From Desulfoluna sp. (lineage in GTDB: Bacteria > Desulfobacterota > Desulfobacteria > Desulfobacterales > Desulfolunaceae): a stretch of 53,160 nt of DNA. Under the pieces are notes generated by a model. It made no database searches, was not told the DNA's origin, and saw only the letters and a list, made by a program, of their open reading frames with translations. Where the stretch lies: NCBI RefSeq assembly GCF_030145185.1, contig NZ_JAQYWB010000043.1, positions 1 through 53,160 of the forward strand, read 5' to 3'. Both the position numbers and the translations under genes were made by a program. Shown here one piece after another: positions 12,136 to 21,091 of the stretch (its first letter is position 1; every line of letters begins with the position of its first letter).

Positions 12136-13059
12136 TTACTCCGCTTTTTTTTGGGCGACCATCACCAGCCAGGACTCTTCAGCGTGGGTCTCCACCAGGG
12201 AAAAACCCGTCTCAAGAAGTCTGGCTTCCACCATGGGCCCTTTTTCATCCAGGATCCCCGAAAGAATCACGATCGAGTCTGCATGGACCACCTGATGGAT
12301 ATCCCCCAGCAACTCGACCACCACCTCGGCCAGAATATTGGCCACCACCAGATCATAGGCTTTTCCCGCCTGGGAGATGAGATCTGCACAGACCACGGAA
12401 AAGCTCTCCGGAATCTGGTTCAGGGCGAGGTTCTGGGCTGCTGTCTCCACCGCCACGGGATCGTTATCCACCCCGAGCCCCTCCCTGGCGCCGGAAAGGG
12501 AGGCCGCCACAAGCAGAATCCCGGAGCCAGTCCCCACATCGAGGACCGTCATCCCCTCTTTCGTGTGGTGCTCAATCATCTCCACGCAGAGACGGGTGGT
12601 GGGGTGGGTGCCGGTGCCAAAGGCCATGCCCGGGTCAATCAAAAGCACCTTCTCACCCTCGGTGGGGTCGTAGGTTTCCCAGGTGGGGCACACCACAAAC
12701 CGCTCCGTGAGATGAACCGGTTTAAAGTTTTCTTTCCAGGATTCGTTCCAATCCGTGTCGGGAATCGTTTCGGTGGTGATCTCACAGGGGATCCCCGACC
12801 GCTCGAAAAGGGCGGACAGGCGCTCTTCCAGAGCACGAAGCACGCCCCCTTCCTCTCCATCCATAGAGAGATAACCGGTCACGGCGTACTCGGTGTCCTC
12901 TGTGTGTCCTCCCGGATCCCATCCTTCGACGGGTTCCATGTCGGGAAGGGTCACGGAAACCGAGCCGATGCCCACCGCTGAAAATTCGTTGGCGATCAAT
13001 TCATCGGCCGGAAGATCCCCTTGGGGACTATAGGTTACACGTATCTCAAGCCATGGCAT
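12136..13059 (-). CDS. prmA: Ribosomal protein L11 methyltransferase
   Basis: Cytoplasmic SAM-dependent methylation of ribosomal protein L11. The 307-residue protein has the PrmA N-terminal substrate domain, then the hallmark FGTGTHPTTRLC, SAM motif VLDVGTGSGIL, and VVANILAEVVVEL in place of the NPPY motif. The length is normal for PrmA (about 295-310). Start MPWLEIRVTY fits the family. It begins 5 bases after the radical SAM gene ends, so the two are probably one transcript. A second PrmA-like enzyme is encoded at 19093-19887. Confidence 0.93.
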   Translation of the reverse strand: MPWLEIRVTYSPQGDLPADELIANEFSAVGIGSVSVTLPDMEPVEGWDPGGHTEDTEYAVTGYLSMDGEEGGVLRALEERLSALFERSGIPCEITTETIPDTDWNESWKENFKPVHLTERFVVCPTWETYDPTEGEKVLLIDPGMAFGTGTHPTTRLCVEMIEHHTKEGMTVLDVGTGSGILLVAASLSGAREGLGVDNDPVAVETAAQNLALNQIPESFSVVCADLISQAGKAYDLVVANILAEVVVELLGDIHQVVHADSIVILSGILDEKGPMVEARLLETGFSLVETHAEESWLVMVAQKKAE

Positions 13060-13064
13060 GGCTG

Positions 13065-14459
13065 CTATCTCCTTTTATGCGGGCGGTTGCTCTGTTTGGA
13101 ACATTTCTTACTCTGTTTCGAAGGCTTCTTTGGAATATTGCGCCCACCGGGTCTTTCTGCGTACATCTCCAAGGAGGGATTGAAGTAGCCATGTTTCAAC
13201 TTGGGAAACCGTTTCTCAAGCTTCATGATCATGCGCCTCATCCCCACGGGCAACCCGATGGGACCGGCGGCTCGCATCATTTGATAATAACGCAAGGGGT
13301 CAAAGTTCAAGTTCCGCCACTGAATCAGGTCCACAGCGTTGGCGTCGATGAACTCACTTAAGGCCTCTACCTCCTCGATGCAGTCGGTAACGCCGGGGAC
13401 GTTCAGGTAATTAATGGCTTTATACGCCCCGTGTTTTCGGGCCACCTGAAAACTCTCCACCACATCTTCATAGCGGTACCCGTTGGGCCGGAAATAGGCG
13501 CTGTAGATCTCTTTTCTCACGCTGTTCATGCTCACCCGGATGGAATCAAGCCCTGCGGTAAAAAGGCGATCCAACACCAGAGGCAGGCTGCCATTGGTGT
13601 TCATATTAAGGGTACCTGCGGCGGTCTTGGAACGGATCAACACAAGGGCCGGTTCAATGACCTCTGCGGCCATCAAGGGGTCACCCTCGCACCCCTGGCC
13701 AAAACTCGCCACCCCACCCGGCACCCTGTCAAAGTGGGTTAACGCCACCTCGCTGATCTCTTCGGGGGTGGGGGTAAAATCGATGCGATCCTGGCAGGAC
13801 GAGAGGGAAGGCCCACTCTGAAAGGAGATACACCCCAGGCATCGGGCGTTGCACTGACGTGAGGTCGGCAGCGGGGCTTCGCATCGACCGATGTAAAAGT
13901 TCTTGGCCGCCGGGCACCCGTAGGTCAGGGAGCAGTGTTCCAGGTGTCGGAAGAGGCGGTTCTCTGGGAATCGTTCGCGCATCACCGCCACCCCCTCTTC
14001 GACCTTGGGAATGGGCATAAGCGAAAGGTCTTGCCTCTCTTCCGCATCCACCCTAAAGGAGGCGGTTCGAAATCCCTCATCGTGCCACCCCACAGCACAA
14101 TACGAAAAAAGGGGCAACAACTCGGCACCCGCCTCTTCCTCGGCCGCGACCTGGGCGGTGTTCACATACCCCGGGGAGTTGAAGGCCGCCACCGGATAAA
14201 TACGCTCTTCGGGATTGTACGGGTTGTGAGAGAGGGTCTCTACCACCCCCTCCTCCATATTCCAAACCAGGGCGTAGCGATCCGGGAGCCTCATCAGCTC
14301 CCCTCCGTCCGGCATCAATAAGGTCTCCCCCACGGTCAGGGGCATCAGCACCTCACCACATCGTCCCACCGCGCCATAGCCCTCGAGATCGAAAATTTCT
14401 CCTTTCTCGTTTGCCACCAGGGCGGTCACCAACCTTTCTTTACCTTGAGCTCTTACCAC
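13065..14459 (-). CDS. Radical SAM protein, function unknown
   Basis: The 464-residue protein has the radical SAM cluster motif CNARCLGCISF (CX3CX2C) near residue 195. It is preceded by about 190 residues of a lineage-type N-terminal region with several beta-rich segments and followed by barrel segments (ASFGQGCEGDPL, TLNMNTNGSLP, SIRVSMNSVRKEIY). The C-terminus is basic and Lys/Ser-rich, ending SKQSKKCSKQSNRPHKRR, likely disordered. The substrate is not clear. Its coupling to prmA hints at, but does not prove, a role in modification of a protein or ribosome. Confidence 0.85.
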   Translation of the reverse strand: MVRAQGKERLVTALVANEKGEIFDLEGYGAVGRCGEVLMPLTVGETLLMPDGGELMRLPDRYALVWNMEEGVVETLSHNPYNPEERIYPVAAFNSPGYVNTAQVAAEEEAGAELLPLFSYCAVGWHDEGFRTASFRVDAEERQDLSLMPIPKVEEGVAVMRERFPENRLFRHLEHCSLTYGCPAAKNFYIGRCEAPLPTSRQCNARCLGCISFQSGPSLSSCQDRIDFTPTPEEISEVALTHFDRVPGGVASFGQGCEGDPLMAAEVIEPALVLIRSKTAAGTLNMNTNGSLPLVLDRLFTAGLDSIRVSMNSVRKEIYSAYFRPNGYRYEDVVESFQVARKHGAYKAINYLNVPGVTDCIEEVEALSEFIDANAVDLIQWRNLNFDPLRYYQMMRAAGPIGLPVGMRRMIMKLEKRFPKLKHGYFNPSLEMYAERPGGRNIPKKPSKQSKKCSKQSNRPHKRR

Positions 14460-14840
14460 TGGAATTGTTTCCCGTTATCTATTATATTTAAAAGGATTTA
14501 TCAAAAATATTGCCTAAATGGGCCTCTTACCTGTATATAAGGGACATCCTAAAGCGGGATGCCCTGTTTGTAACACAAAGCATCGGGGCGTCAAACCGTC
14601 TTTTTTTCACAGGATGACCGCTCCGATTGCCCCGTCGAAGGTTTGTGATGCTGGCAGGCCGCACCCGCCTCGCACCCCCGACCAAGGGTTGAGCTTTGTG
14701 TCTCATGAGAATCAGAGCCATCCAAAATGATCAGGGCACGACTCCCCGAGCCACGCGCACGCTGACTTCACGCACCGTGGCCATGGTCTCAAGCACCCAT
14801 CACATGCAACATAACTGAAACGATTTGGGAAGAAATACGA
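14460..14840. other. Divergent intergenic region between radical SAM gene and DEAD-box gene
   Basis: Should hold the promoters of both diverging genes. I see an imperfect GGGACATCC / GGGATGCCC hairpin near 14545-14567. No gene is supported. Confidence 0.45.
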
Positions 14841-17237
14841 TTGATACGAAACCTATTTAAACGCATAGCGGAATTTGTCACAGGATCGAGCAAGGACGAC
14901 GAATCGTCAGCCATACCGTTCGCGGAACTCTCACGCAAAAAAGCGGAAGAACAGTCCAGAAAAGAACGGGCTGAGCGAAAACGACGCCCTCGGGATAAAA
15001 AAGCCACCGAACCTCGCGCAGAGCAATCAAAAACCCGGCGTACGGACAGTCGGCAGCAGCCCAAGGGCAAGCCTGAAAAGCAAGCGCCGTCTCAAGGCGC
15101 CTCCGAGGAGCCGAAATCCCGTCAGGAAAAAGTCTCCCCTCGTAACGGCCGTCCCGCTCAAAATCAGCGCAATCGCTCGGAACGCACCAGCAAGCGCACC
15201 CCATCGGATCGCAATCGCACTGAGCGCGAGGTTCCCATTAAAAAGGAGGACCCGAAAAAGAGTGAGAGTCCTCGACAGCCTCGGAAACCCGCCTGGAGCC
15301 TTGATGAGTTTGATGCTCCTGAAAAAGAGGGCGAGGTTCGTTTCCATGACTTCGATCTTCCGATCAAGTTGATGCATGGCATCGCCGAACTGGGTTTCCA
15401 GTACGCCACCCCCATTCAGGCGGGTTGCCTTCCGGAGACCCTCAAAGGGCGCGATAGCATCGGCAAAGCCCAGACCGGCACCGGAAAAAGCGCTGCGTTT
15501 CTCATCACCATCATCAACCATATCGGAAAAAACCCCATGCGCGGGGGGCCCGAAAGAACCTTTCCCCGTGCTCTCATTCTCGCCCCCACCCGAGAGTTGG
15601 CCCTTCAAATTGAAAAAGATGCCCGAGACCTCTGCAAGTTCACGCCTTACTCCATCGTCTCCCTTTTCGGGGGCACCGGCTACGAAAAGCAGAAAAAAGG
15701 GATGGCCAGTTCCGTGGATATCATTGTGGCAACCCCAGGTCGCCTCATTGACTTTAAAAACCAGAGACTGGTGGATCTCTCGCGGGTTGAAATTCTCGTC
15801 ATCGACGAAGCGGACCGAATGCTGGATATGGGGTTTATCCCCGATATCAGAAAAATTGTGTACGCGACGCCCCCTAAAGAGCAGCGGCAAACCCTCTTTT
15901 TCAGCGCGACTTACTCCAGTGATGTGATGCGGCTCGCCGACCAGTGGACCAAAAATCCCCATCACATGGAAATTGAACCTGAAACCGTGGAGGCTTCGTC
16001 CGTCGATCAGAAGATCTTTCTGGTCACCACCGATGAGAAATTTCCCCTTCTCTACAACCTGATTAAAGGGAAAAATCTCACCAAAGTTCTCGTGTTCACC
16101 AACCGTAGAGATCAGGCCCGACGACTGGCCGAAAAACTCAACAAGCTGAAGGTGAAAGCGGATCTTCTTTCCGGAGAAGTCGCCCAGAACAAACGAATCC
16201 GTGCCCTGGAGGATTTCCGATCCGGCAAGGTTGAGGTCCTGGTGGCCACCGATGTGGCAGCCCGTGGGCTTCACATTGATGATATCAGTCATGTCATCAA
16301 CTACACCCTCCCCCAGGATCCTGAACACTACGTCCACCGCATCGGACGAACCGGTCGGGCCGGTGCCACCGGCACCTCCGTCAGCTTCGCCTGCGAAGAC
16401 GATTCCTATTACATCCCGGCCATCGAAGAGCTCCTGGGCCACAAGCTCATCTGCGAGTATCCCGCAGATGAACTTCTCGCCAAGGTGAAAGCGCCGGAAC
16501 GATCCAACGTTCAGCAAAAGCCTCAGCGACCGCGCAAATCTCAGTCGTCCTGGCAGGATGCACCCGAGTCGGACACCGAGGAAGATCTGTCCCCGGATGA
16601 GCCCACCAAGACCGCGATATCAGAAACCCCGGATTCCGGGCTTCCCGATATCACTTCGGCACCCAAACGACGCCATCGTTCACCTCGTGCTCCCCGAAAC
16701 ACGAACCGGACGCAAAAGCCCACCTCTCCCTGGAACGATCCTGAGATCCTGAAAGAGATGGACGACGAGGGCTCGACCCTGGAAACCACCCCTGAGTTTG
16801 TGCCGATGCCCGAGTCTGTGCCGATGCCCGAGTCTGTGCCGATGCCTGAGACTGTGCCGATGCCCGAGTCTGTGTCGATGCCTGAGACTGTGCCGATGCC
16901 TGAGACTGTGCCGATGCCTGAGACTGTGCCGATGCCTGAGACTGTGCCGATGCCTGAGACTGTGCCGATGCCCGAATCTGTGCCGATGCCCGAGCTTGCG
17001 ATGATGCCCGAACCTGTGGCAGCTCCTGAGCCTGTGGTAACCCCTGAGCCTGTGGAGAGTCCCCAAGCTGAGATGGAACCCATGGCACCTCTGAGCGACG
17101 CCACAAGCGAGCCTTCTGCCACCCCGCAAAAGCCAAAAAGCGCCAGGCCATCGCGGAACACGCGCCGACCTAACGCACCAAAATATCGGAAACGTCCGGG
17201 AAACCGATACACTCAAAAGCCACGCACCGATAAATAA
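14841..17237 (+). CDS. DEAD-box ATP-dependent RNA helicase with long disordered tails
   Basis: Unwinds RNA in an ATP-dependent way, probably in ribosome assembly or RNA decay. The 798-residue protein starts with TTG preceded by GGGAAG. Residues about 1-150 are Lys/Arg/Glu-rich and disordered. The helicase core follows: Q motif region (GFQYATPIQAG), motif I AQTGTGKS, Ia PTRELALQ, II DEAD, III SAT, and VI HRIGRTGRAG near 510. The C-terminal 250 residues are Pro/Glu/Arg-rich and include a hexapeptide tandem repeat (separate entry), ending in a basic tail typical of RNA-binding RhlE/RhlB-like proteins. The gene stands alone with its own terminator. Confidence 0.92.
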   Translation: MIRNLFKRIAEFVTGSSKDDESSAIPFAELSRKKAEEQSRKERAERKRRPRDKKATEPRAEQSKTRRTDSRQQPKGKPEKQAPSQGASEEPKSRQEKVSPRNGRPAQNQRNRSERTSKRTPSDRNRTEREVPIKKEDPKKSESPRQPRKPAWSLDEFDAPEKEGEVRFHDFDLPIKLMHGIAELGFQYATPIQAGCLPETLKGRDSIGKAQTGTGKSAAFLITIINHIGKNPMRGGPERTFPRALILAPTRELALQIEKDARDLCKFTPYSIVSLFGGTGYEKQKKGMASSVDIIVATPGRLIDFKNQRLVDLSRVEILVIDEADRMLDMGFIPDIRKIVYATPPKEQRQTLFFSATYSSDVMRLADQWTKNPHHMEIEPETVEASSVDQKIFLVTTDEKFPLLYNLIKGKNLTKVLVFTNRRDQARRLAEKLNKLKVKADLLSGEVAQNKRIRALEDFRSGKVEVLVATDVAARGLHIDDISHVINYTLPQDPEHYVHRIGRTGRAGATGTSVSFACEDDSYYIPAIEELLGHKLICEYPADELLAKVKAPERSNVQQKPQRPRKSQSSWQDAPESDTEEDLSPDEPTKTAISETPDSGLPDITSAPKRRHRSPRAPRNTNRTQKPTSPWNDPEILKEMDDEGSTLETTPEFVPMPESVPMPESVPMPETVPMPESVSMPETVPMPETVPMPETVPMPETVPMPETVPMPESVPMPELAMMPEPVAAPEPVVTPEPVESPQAEMEPMAPLSDATSEPSATPQKPKSARPSRNTRRPNAPKYRKRPGNRYTQKPRTDK
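16800..17051 (+). repeat. 18-bp in-frame tandem repeat in the DEAD-box gene
   Basis: Eleven consecutive 18-base units encode VPMPE(S/T/L) with one VS variant (16800-16997), followed by three diverged units (AMMPEP, VAAPEP, VVTPEP) to 17051. Units differ mainly at GAG-T/A-CTG and CCC/CCT, and five central units are nearly identical at DNA level. This suggests recent expansion by slippage or recombination. Because the unit is 18 bases, copy-number change keeps the frame. Confidence 0.92.
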
Positions 17238-17257
17238 GGGATGCCCCCCTTCACCTA

Positions 17258-17288
17258 AGCGCCGCCCTCAAAAGCGGCGCTTTTTTTA
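17258..17288 (+). terminator. Intrinsic terminator of the DEAD-box gene
   Basis: Stem AGCGCCGC / GCGGCGCT with an 8-base loop followed by seven T, 20 bases after the stop codon. Confidence 0.92.
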
Positions 17289-17403
17289 TATTTTTTTTCC
17301 GGCAAGGCGTCGGCTTGGCGTATACTGAGTGAAGAACACATGGCCTTCTCCTTATCCCTCAGGATCTTTTTTCCCGCTCCCCCTTATTATTCGAGGTGCC
17401 TCC

Positions 17404-18012
17404 ATGATCAAACACGTCAAACTTCTTCTCTTCGATATCGGTGGTGTGTTTATCCAGCTGTCCGGTGTCGAACAGATGCTCGCCTGGACCCAGGGGCTTC
17501 ATTCCGAAGAGGAACTCTGGAATCTCTGGCTTCACTCCCACGCCGTCAAGGCGTTTGAGACCGGCCGCATCGCACCCCATGATTTTGCCCGGACCTTTAT
17601 CCAGGAATTTTCTCTGCCCGTGGATACCCCGACCTTCCTCACCGCCTTTGCCTCCTGGACCACCCTCCCCTACCCGGGATTTCACGAGGTCATGACGGCG
17701 ATCAACGGGACCTATCTAACCGCCTCGCTCTCCAACACCAATGAGCTCCACTGGCACCATCTCTGTTCCCAGGTCAAAATAGACCGCCTCTTTCACCACA
17801 ACTTTCCCTCCCATAAGCTTGGGCTCATGAAACCCGACACCGCCTCTTTTTCCCATGTACTCGATACGCTGGGAGTGTCTGCCGATGAAACCCTCTTTTT
17901 CGATGACACCCCCGTCAACATCACCGCCGCACGCTCCCTGGGAATACACGCCCACCAAGTCTGCGGTGTGGATCACCTGCAACAGACCCTCAAGGAGCTC
18001 GACATCCTGTGA
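17404..18012 (+). CDS. HAD-superfamily hydrolase (HAD-IA type)
   Basis: Probable phosphatase of small phosphorylated metabolites; substrate unknown. The 202-residue protein has motif I LFDIGGVF near residue 10, motif II SLSNTNE near 110, motif III lysine in KLGLMKPD, and motif IV FFDDTPVN near 165. FDIGGV in motif I is common in the YihX/epoxide-hydrolase-like branch. The ATG at 17404 has GAGGTG six bases upstream, whereas the open frame to 17329 lacks such a site. The stop overlaps the next gene by four bases, so the pair is translationally coupled. Confidence 0.88.
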   Translation: MIKHVKLLLFDIGGVFIQLSGVEQMLAWTQGLHSEEELWNLWLHSHAVKAFETGRIAPHDFARTFIQEFSLPVDTPTFLTAFASWTTLPYPGFHEVMTAINGTYLTASLSNTNELHWHHLCSQVKIDRLFHHNFPSHKLGLMKPDTASFSHVLDTLGVSADETLFFDDTPVNITAARSLGIHAHQVCGVDHLQQTLKELDIL

Positions 18013-18356
18013 CCCCTCAACAACGCCAGGAACTGAAACAGCATATCCATACCGAACTGCGTCACTTATCCGAAGAACTCCACGCCACGGAAGAGACGTC
18101 CAGCCCAACGGTGACTCCAGACAATGCCATCGGACGCATCTCCCGCGTTGAAGCCATGCAGGCGCGCCATATTGGCGATGCCTCCGCCCGTGCACGGAAA
18201 GAACGCATCGTCCGGCTTGAACAGGCCCTTAAAGATGTGGATGATGAAGACTACGGCCTCTGCGTCGCCTGTGAAGAACCCATCCCCCTCGCCCGCCTCC
18301 GGCTCATCCCCGAAGCCACCCTCTGCGTGGCCTGCGCCGCCTCTCTGGAAAGCTGA
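18009..18356 (+). CDS. DksA/TraR-family zinc-finger protein
   Basis: Small (115-residue) protein with an N-terminal predicted coiled-coil and a C-terminal C4 zinc finger (GLCVACEEPI ... TLCVAC). This is the DksA/TraR layout of RNA-polymerase secondary-channel binding factors. It starts at GTG 18009 inside the stop region of the HAD gene (GTGA overlap). It lacks the obvious DxxDxA coiled-coil tip motif of true DksA, so regulatory activity is uncertain. Confidence 0.8.
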   Translation: MTPQQRQELKQHIHTELRHLSEELHATEETSSPTVTPDNAIGRISRVEAMQARHIGDASARARKERIVRLEQALKDVDDEDYGLCVACEEPIPLARLRLIPEATLCVACAASLES

Positions 18357-18378
18357 CGGGCATGGGGTAAATTTTATG

Positions 18379-18820
18379 GTAACTATTCAGCTTATGCCTC
18401 CGGCGGCCCTGCCGGGCTAAACTTTCGAAAAGTTTAACAAACAGGTCTTAAAAAATTCTTCTTGAATGAATTTTGTTTTAAAGGCAGATATGATTTGACC
18501 CGAGGAATCCACCTACGCCCATGTCTATGCGTCACCATTCGACCAACGTCAATGGGCTACGGCGCGACAAGCGAGGGGTAAAGCACATCCGCAAGCAGCT
18601 TTCAAGGAGTCAAAGTCACTTAGGCAAAAACACCTTGAAAGCAGGTTTGCGAATGCGCATCGGGTGTCGTAGCTCCGGGCTGAAATGCGTCCGCATTCGC
18701 GTGGAGTGCAAGGGGACGCACTATGCGTCGCAAATTCGTGTGCTGTAGATGGGTACAATTCAACGCATCTGTTGAGTTTAACCGGAATAACTCCGCCGGA
18801 GGCATAAGCTGAAGAGTGAC
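18379..18820. mobile_element. MITE-like inverted-repeat element, copy B
   Basis: Ends are GTAACTATTCAGC (18379-18391) and, inverted, GCTGAAGAGTGAC (18808-18820). Just inside and overlapping them lies a perfect 21-bp inverted repeat, 18386-18406 against 18793-18813, with core TATGCCTCCGGCGG. The interior holds the shared modules (18441-18455 and 18631-18660) and no intact gene; a 75-codon plus-strand frame at 18521-18748 is judged spurious. Copies A (9865) and C (22535) share ends or modules. It is non-autonomous: no transposase is inside. Confidence 0.7.
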
Positions 18821-18895
18821 CAAGGTAATTTACTTCATCACCTTTCATGCGCAGGTCTTTGATCCGAATTATGACGTGTTGGTCCCTGCGGTGAA

Positions 18896-18911
18896 TGTTT
18901 CACGTGAAACA
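18896..18911. promoter_or_regulatory. parS: parS centromere site 1
   Basis: TGTTTCACGTGAAACA, an exact match to the 16-bp parS palindrome bound by chromosomal ParB. It lies in the gap between the DksA-like gene and the methyltransferase gene, 75 bases from element B. Confidence 0.9.
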
Positions 18912-18999
18912 CCCCCCCCATCCGTCCCCCAACGGCTCATCGCTTTAAAAAACGCCCTCAAACAATCTATTTACCTCAATAAATAAGTTACTTAAAAAG

Positions 19000-19033
19000 A
19001 AAACCGCCAAAATCGAACGATCTTGGCGGTTTT
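19000..19033 (-). terminator. Intrinsic terminator of the PrmA-like methyltransferase gene
   Basis: Perfect 11-bp stem AAAACCGCCAA / TTGGCGGTTTT with a 12-base loop. On the minus strand it runs into TTTTCTTTTT. It lies 60 bases past the stop. Confidence 0.88.
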
Positions 19034-19092
19034 AATATTATGACTCGCGTTTGCGAGTTTATGTAAATTTTAAACGTTTTATAGCTTTATGG

Positions 19093-19887
19093 TCAGTTGG
19101 ATTTTTTCAGGTGCAAACCCACCCACCCTTTGCTTGATTTTTCGTCCTTCAAGACGAAAGAACTTGAGTAAACGGCTTTCACTCTCTCCTCTTCCCCCTC
19201 TTTAATCCCGGAAAGAATCAGGTCCCCTCCCGTATCCACCCACGAGGTTATCGTTCCCTTTAAAGAGACCAGGGTGGGGTACCGAAGGTTGGCCGTCACC
19301 ATCTGATAGAGTGTGACGGAACAAAACCCATCGGCATGGTAAACCGTCAGGCGATGAGAAAAATCATTGAAAAGAGCGTTCTCGCGAGCATCGTGCATGG
19401 CAATGGGATCGATCTCCGTGGCATCCACATGGTCGCACCCAAGCTTGAGTGCCAGCAAAGAGAGAACCCCGGTTCCGGTGCCAAGGTCCAGGGCCTGTTG
19501 CCAGCGGATTCCGTTCTGGCTGGCCGCAACCATCAGCCCAGCACAGAGCCGGGTGGTGGGGTGGGTCCCATTACCAAAACTAATCCCCTCCTTCATGGAG
19601 ATACAATGGGTTCCATCCCTTAAGCCGGGAAGATGGGGAGGGGCCAGGACCACCCCGGAGACCAGGGGGTAGTAGCAATTTAACGAAGGGACCACCACCG
19701 TACGCCCGAGTTGCTGGCGGTAAGTGAGAAGATTGTTTTCCACGCATCGGGTGAGGCTTGCCTTGGCCGAACGCCGATTCACCCCCTGGGATGCCATCAT
19801 CACAGAGAGAAGGTCGGTGGGGGTCAGAGACTGCGTTCTCTGATGCACATGGTCAACCATGAGCGCATCAACACGTGACGTCGCCAT
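19093..19887 (-). CDS. PrmA-like SAM-dependent methyltransferase, substrate unknown
   Basis: The 264-residue protein has a helical N-terminal region of about 90 residues unrelated to the PrmA N-domain. It then has FGNGTHPTTRLC (the PrmA hallmark) near 105, SAM motif ALDLGTGTGVLSL near 135, acidic residue in DATEIDPIA, and VTANLRYP where PrmA has NILA. It is thus a PrmA relative with a different recognition domain; because a full-length prmA exists at 12136, this one likely modifies something else. Followed by its own terminator. Confidence 0.78.
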   Translation of the reverse strand: MATSRVDALMVDHVHQRTQSLTPTDLLSVMMASQGVNRRSAKASLTRCVENNLLTYRQQLGRTVVVPSLNCYYPLVSGVVLAPPHLPGLRDGTHCISMKEGISFGNGTHPTTRLCAGLMVAASQNGIRWQQALDLGTGTGVLSLLALKLGCDHVDATEIDPIAMHDARENALFNDFSHRLTVYHADGFCSVTLYQMVTANLRYPTLVSLKGTITSWVDTGGDLILSGIKEGEEERVKAVYSSSFVLKDEKSSKGWVGLHLKKSN

Positions 19888-19968
19888 AACGGGTATGTCT
19901 CCCTATAAGACCCCTGGGTTCAGGCCTGAGATAAAGGTCCTTCTTGGGTGCAGGATGCGTGGGCGGCT

Positions 19969-20349
19969 TTAATCGAAGGTGAGGGTTCTGCCCTCTTTTT
20001 CCAGCAACGCATCGTACCAGTGAACAAACTCAAAGGAAGCGCGCACACTGTCGGTGTTGTTCATCACCCCCATGGCCAGCTCCATCGCCGTTTGACTGTA
20101 CTGGTTGGAGGGATCCTCGGGACCTGCCTGAGCGAGAAATTCACGGATCAGTTGATCCACCGTCCGCTCGGACCCGTCCACACGGATATCCAGGGGATCT
20201 TTGGGATCCCCGAATGGATTCCAGAGATCATACCCCTGTTTCTGGATCATCCTCTGCCCGCGTTTCCCCATGGCATCGAAAATGGCCTTCTTCTTGGCCG
20301 CGATCTCATCGTCACTAAACTCATTGTGGGTCATGCCGACGGTGCTCAT
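19969..20349 (-). CDS. Conserved-looking hypothetical protein
   Basis: The 126-residue soluble, acidic protein (MSTVGMTHNEFSDDEIAAKK...) has no motif I recognise; no signal peptide or membrane segment is visible. It contains WNPFGDPKDPLDIR and an all-helical C-terminal half. Its start overlaps the end of the YkgJ gene by four bases (ATGA type), so the two are translationally coupled and probably act together. Confidence 0.7.
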   Translation of the reverse strand: MSTVGMTHNEFSDDEIAAKKKAIFDAMGKRGQRMIQKQGYDLWNPFGDPKDPLDIRVDGSERTVDQLIREFLAQAGPEDPSNQYSQTAMELAMGVMNNTDSVRASFEFVHWYDALLEKEGRTLTFD

Positions 20350-20996
20350 TCCGTCACCTCTACCCCTAAAAACTCGTTGTTAAAATCGGTGATCAGAACC
20401 ATGGAGAGAGGCATCAGCAGGGTCTCCATTTTAGTAAACCGCGAATCGATATGACGAACCAATTCCTTGGAAATAGCATAAAGACGGTTGTAGACCAGAT
20501 CCATATTCAAGGTGGGATAGGCCTTGCCCTCATTAAAACCGGAAAGCCCGCAGGTGTGGCCTTTCCCGGCGGCCGAGGTAGGAATGCCGTAAACCCGGCA
20601 GGCAATGGGGCGATATTCGTACATCAGGCAGCGTCCCTCCTCACCTAAGAGCGGGCAGCGGACCCGAAGCTTCGAGATGCTGTCGATGATGGCACTGTCG
20701 TCCTCACCGGCCTCATGCCGTTTGTAGGCCTCTTTTTTTAACTTGGCCAGGGTTCGGTCCGCCTTGCTGGCGCGTTCGGTGATCTCATAACGCACTTTAC
20801 CGGTAAAGAGTTCATCGAACTTGCTCTTGAGGTAGAGTGCCTCCACAAAGGTGAGGTCAAACAAGGCGTGGCAGCAATCATCGCACCCCGGCTTGCAGGC
20901 CACCTCATCCTTGAATTCTGAACTGACCTGGGTAAAAATCTGCCCCACCTGGCCGACCAACGCTTCATAACGAGAAAATGAGTGTGTAAAATCCAT
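20346..20996 (-). CDS. YkgJ-family cysteine-cluster protein
   Basis: Putative metal (zinc or iron-sulfur) binding protein of the UPF0153/YkgJ family; biochemical role unsettled. The 216-residue product shows the N-terminal CKPGCDDCCH cluster and the second cluster CPLLGEEGRCLMYEYRPIACR, which define the family. The chosen ATG (20996) has GGAG nearby; an extension to 21071 is possible. Coupled to the downstream 126-residue gene. A second family member is at 41891-42679. Confidence 0.85.
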   Translation of the reverse strand: MDFTHSFSRYEALVGQVGQIFTQVSSEFKDEVACKPGCDDCCHALFDLTFVEALYLKSKFDELFTGKVRYEITERASKADRTLAKLKKEAYKRHEAGEDDSAIIDSISKLRVRCPLLGEEGRCLMYEYRPIACRVYGIPTSAAGKGHTCGLSGFNEGKAYPTLNMDLVYNRLYAISKELVRHIDSRFTKMETLLMPLSMVLITDFNNEFLGVEVTE

Positions 20997-21091
20997 ACCG
21001 TCTCCATCTATTTCATTCACCCACACCGGTTGGTCAGTCGGGACGTCAATGGCTCCGACAAAAGACCACAAACCATCGGCATGGGAAGGCT

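Noticed and set aside
15027-16517. 496-codon minus-strand frame over the DEAD-box gene
   Set aside because: Antisense shadow of a well-supported helicase with all motifs in order.
16800-17051. Regular repeat suspected as a CRISPR array
   Set aside because: Units are 18 bp, contiguous without spacers, and translate in frame as a hexapeptide.
18521-18748. 75-codon plus-strand frame and overlapping minus-strand frames inside element B
   Set aside because: They lie within a repeated inverted-repeat element, have no family and change with the modules; not treated as genes.
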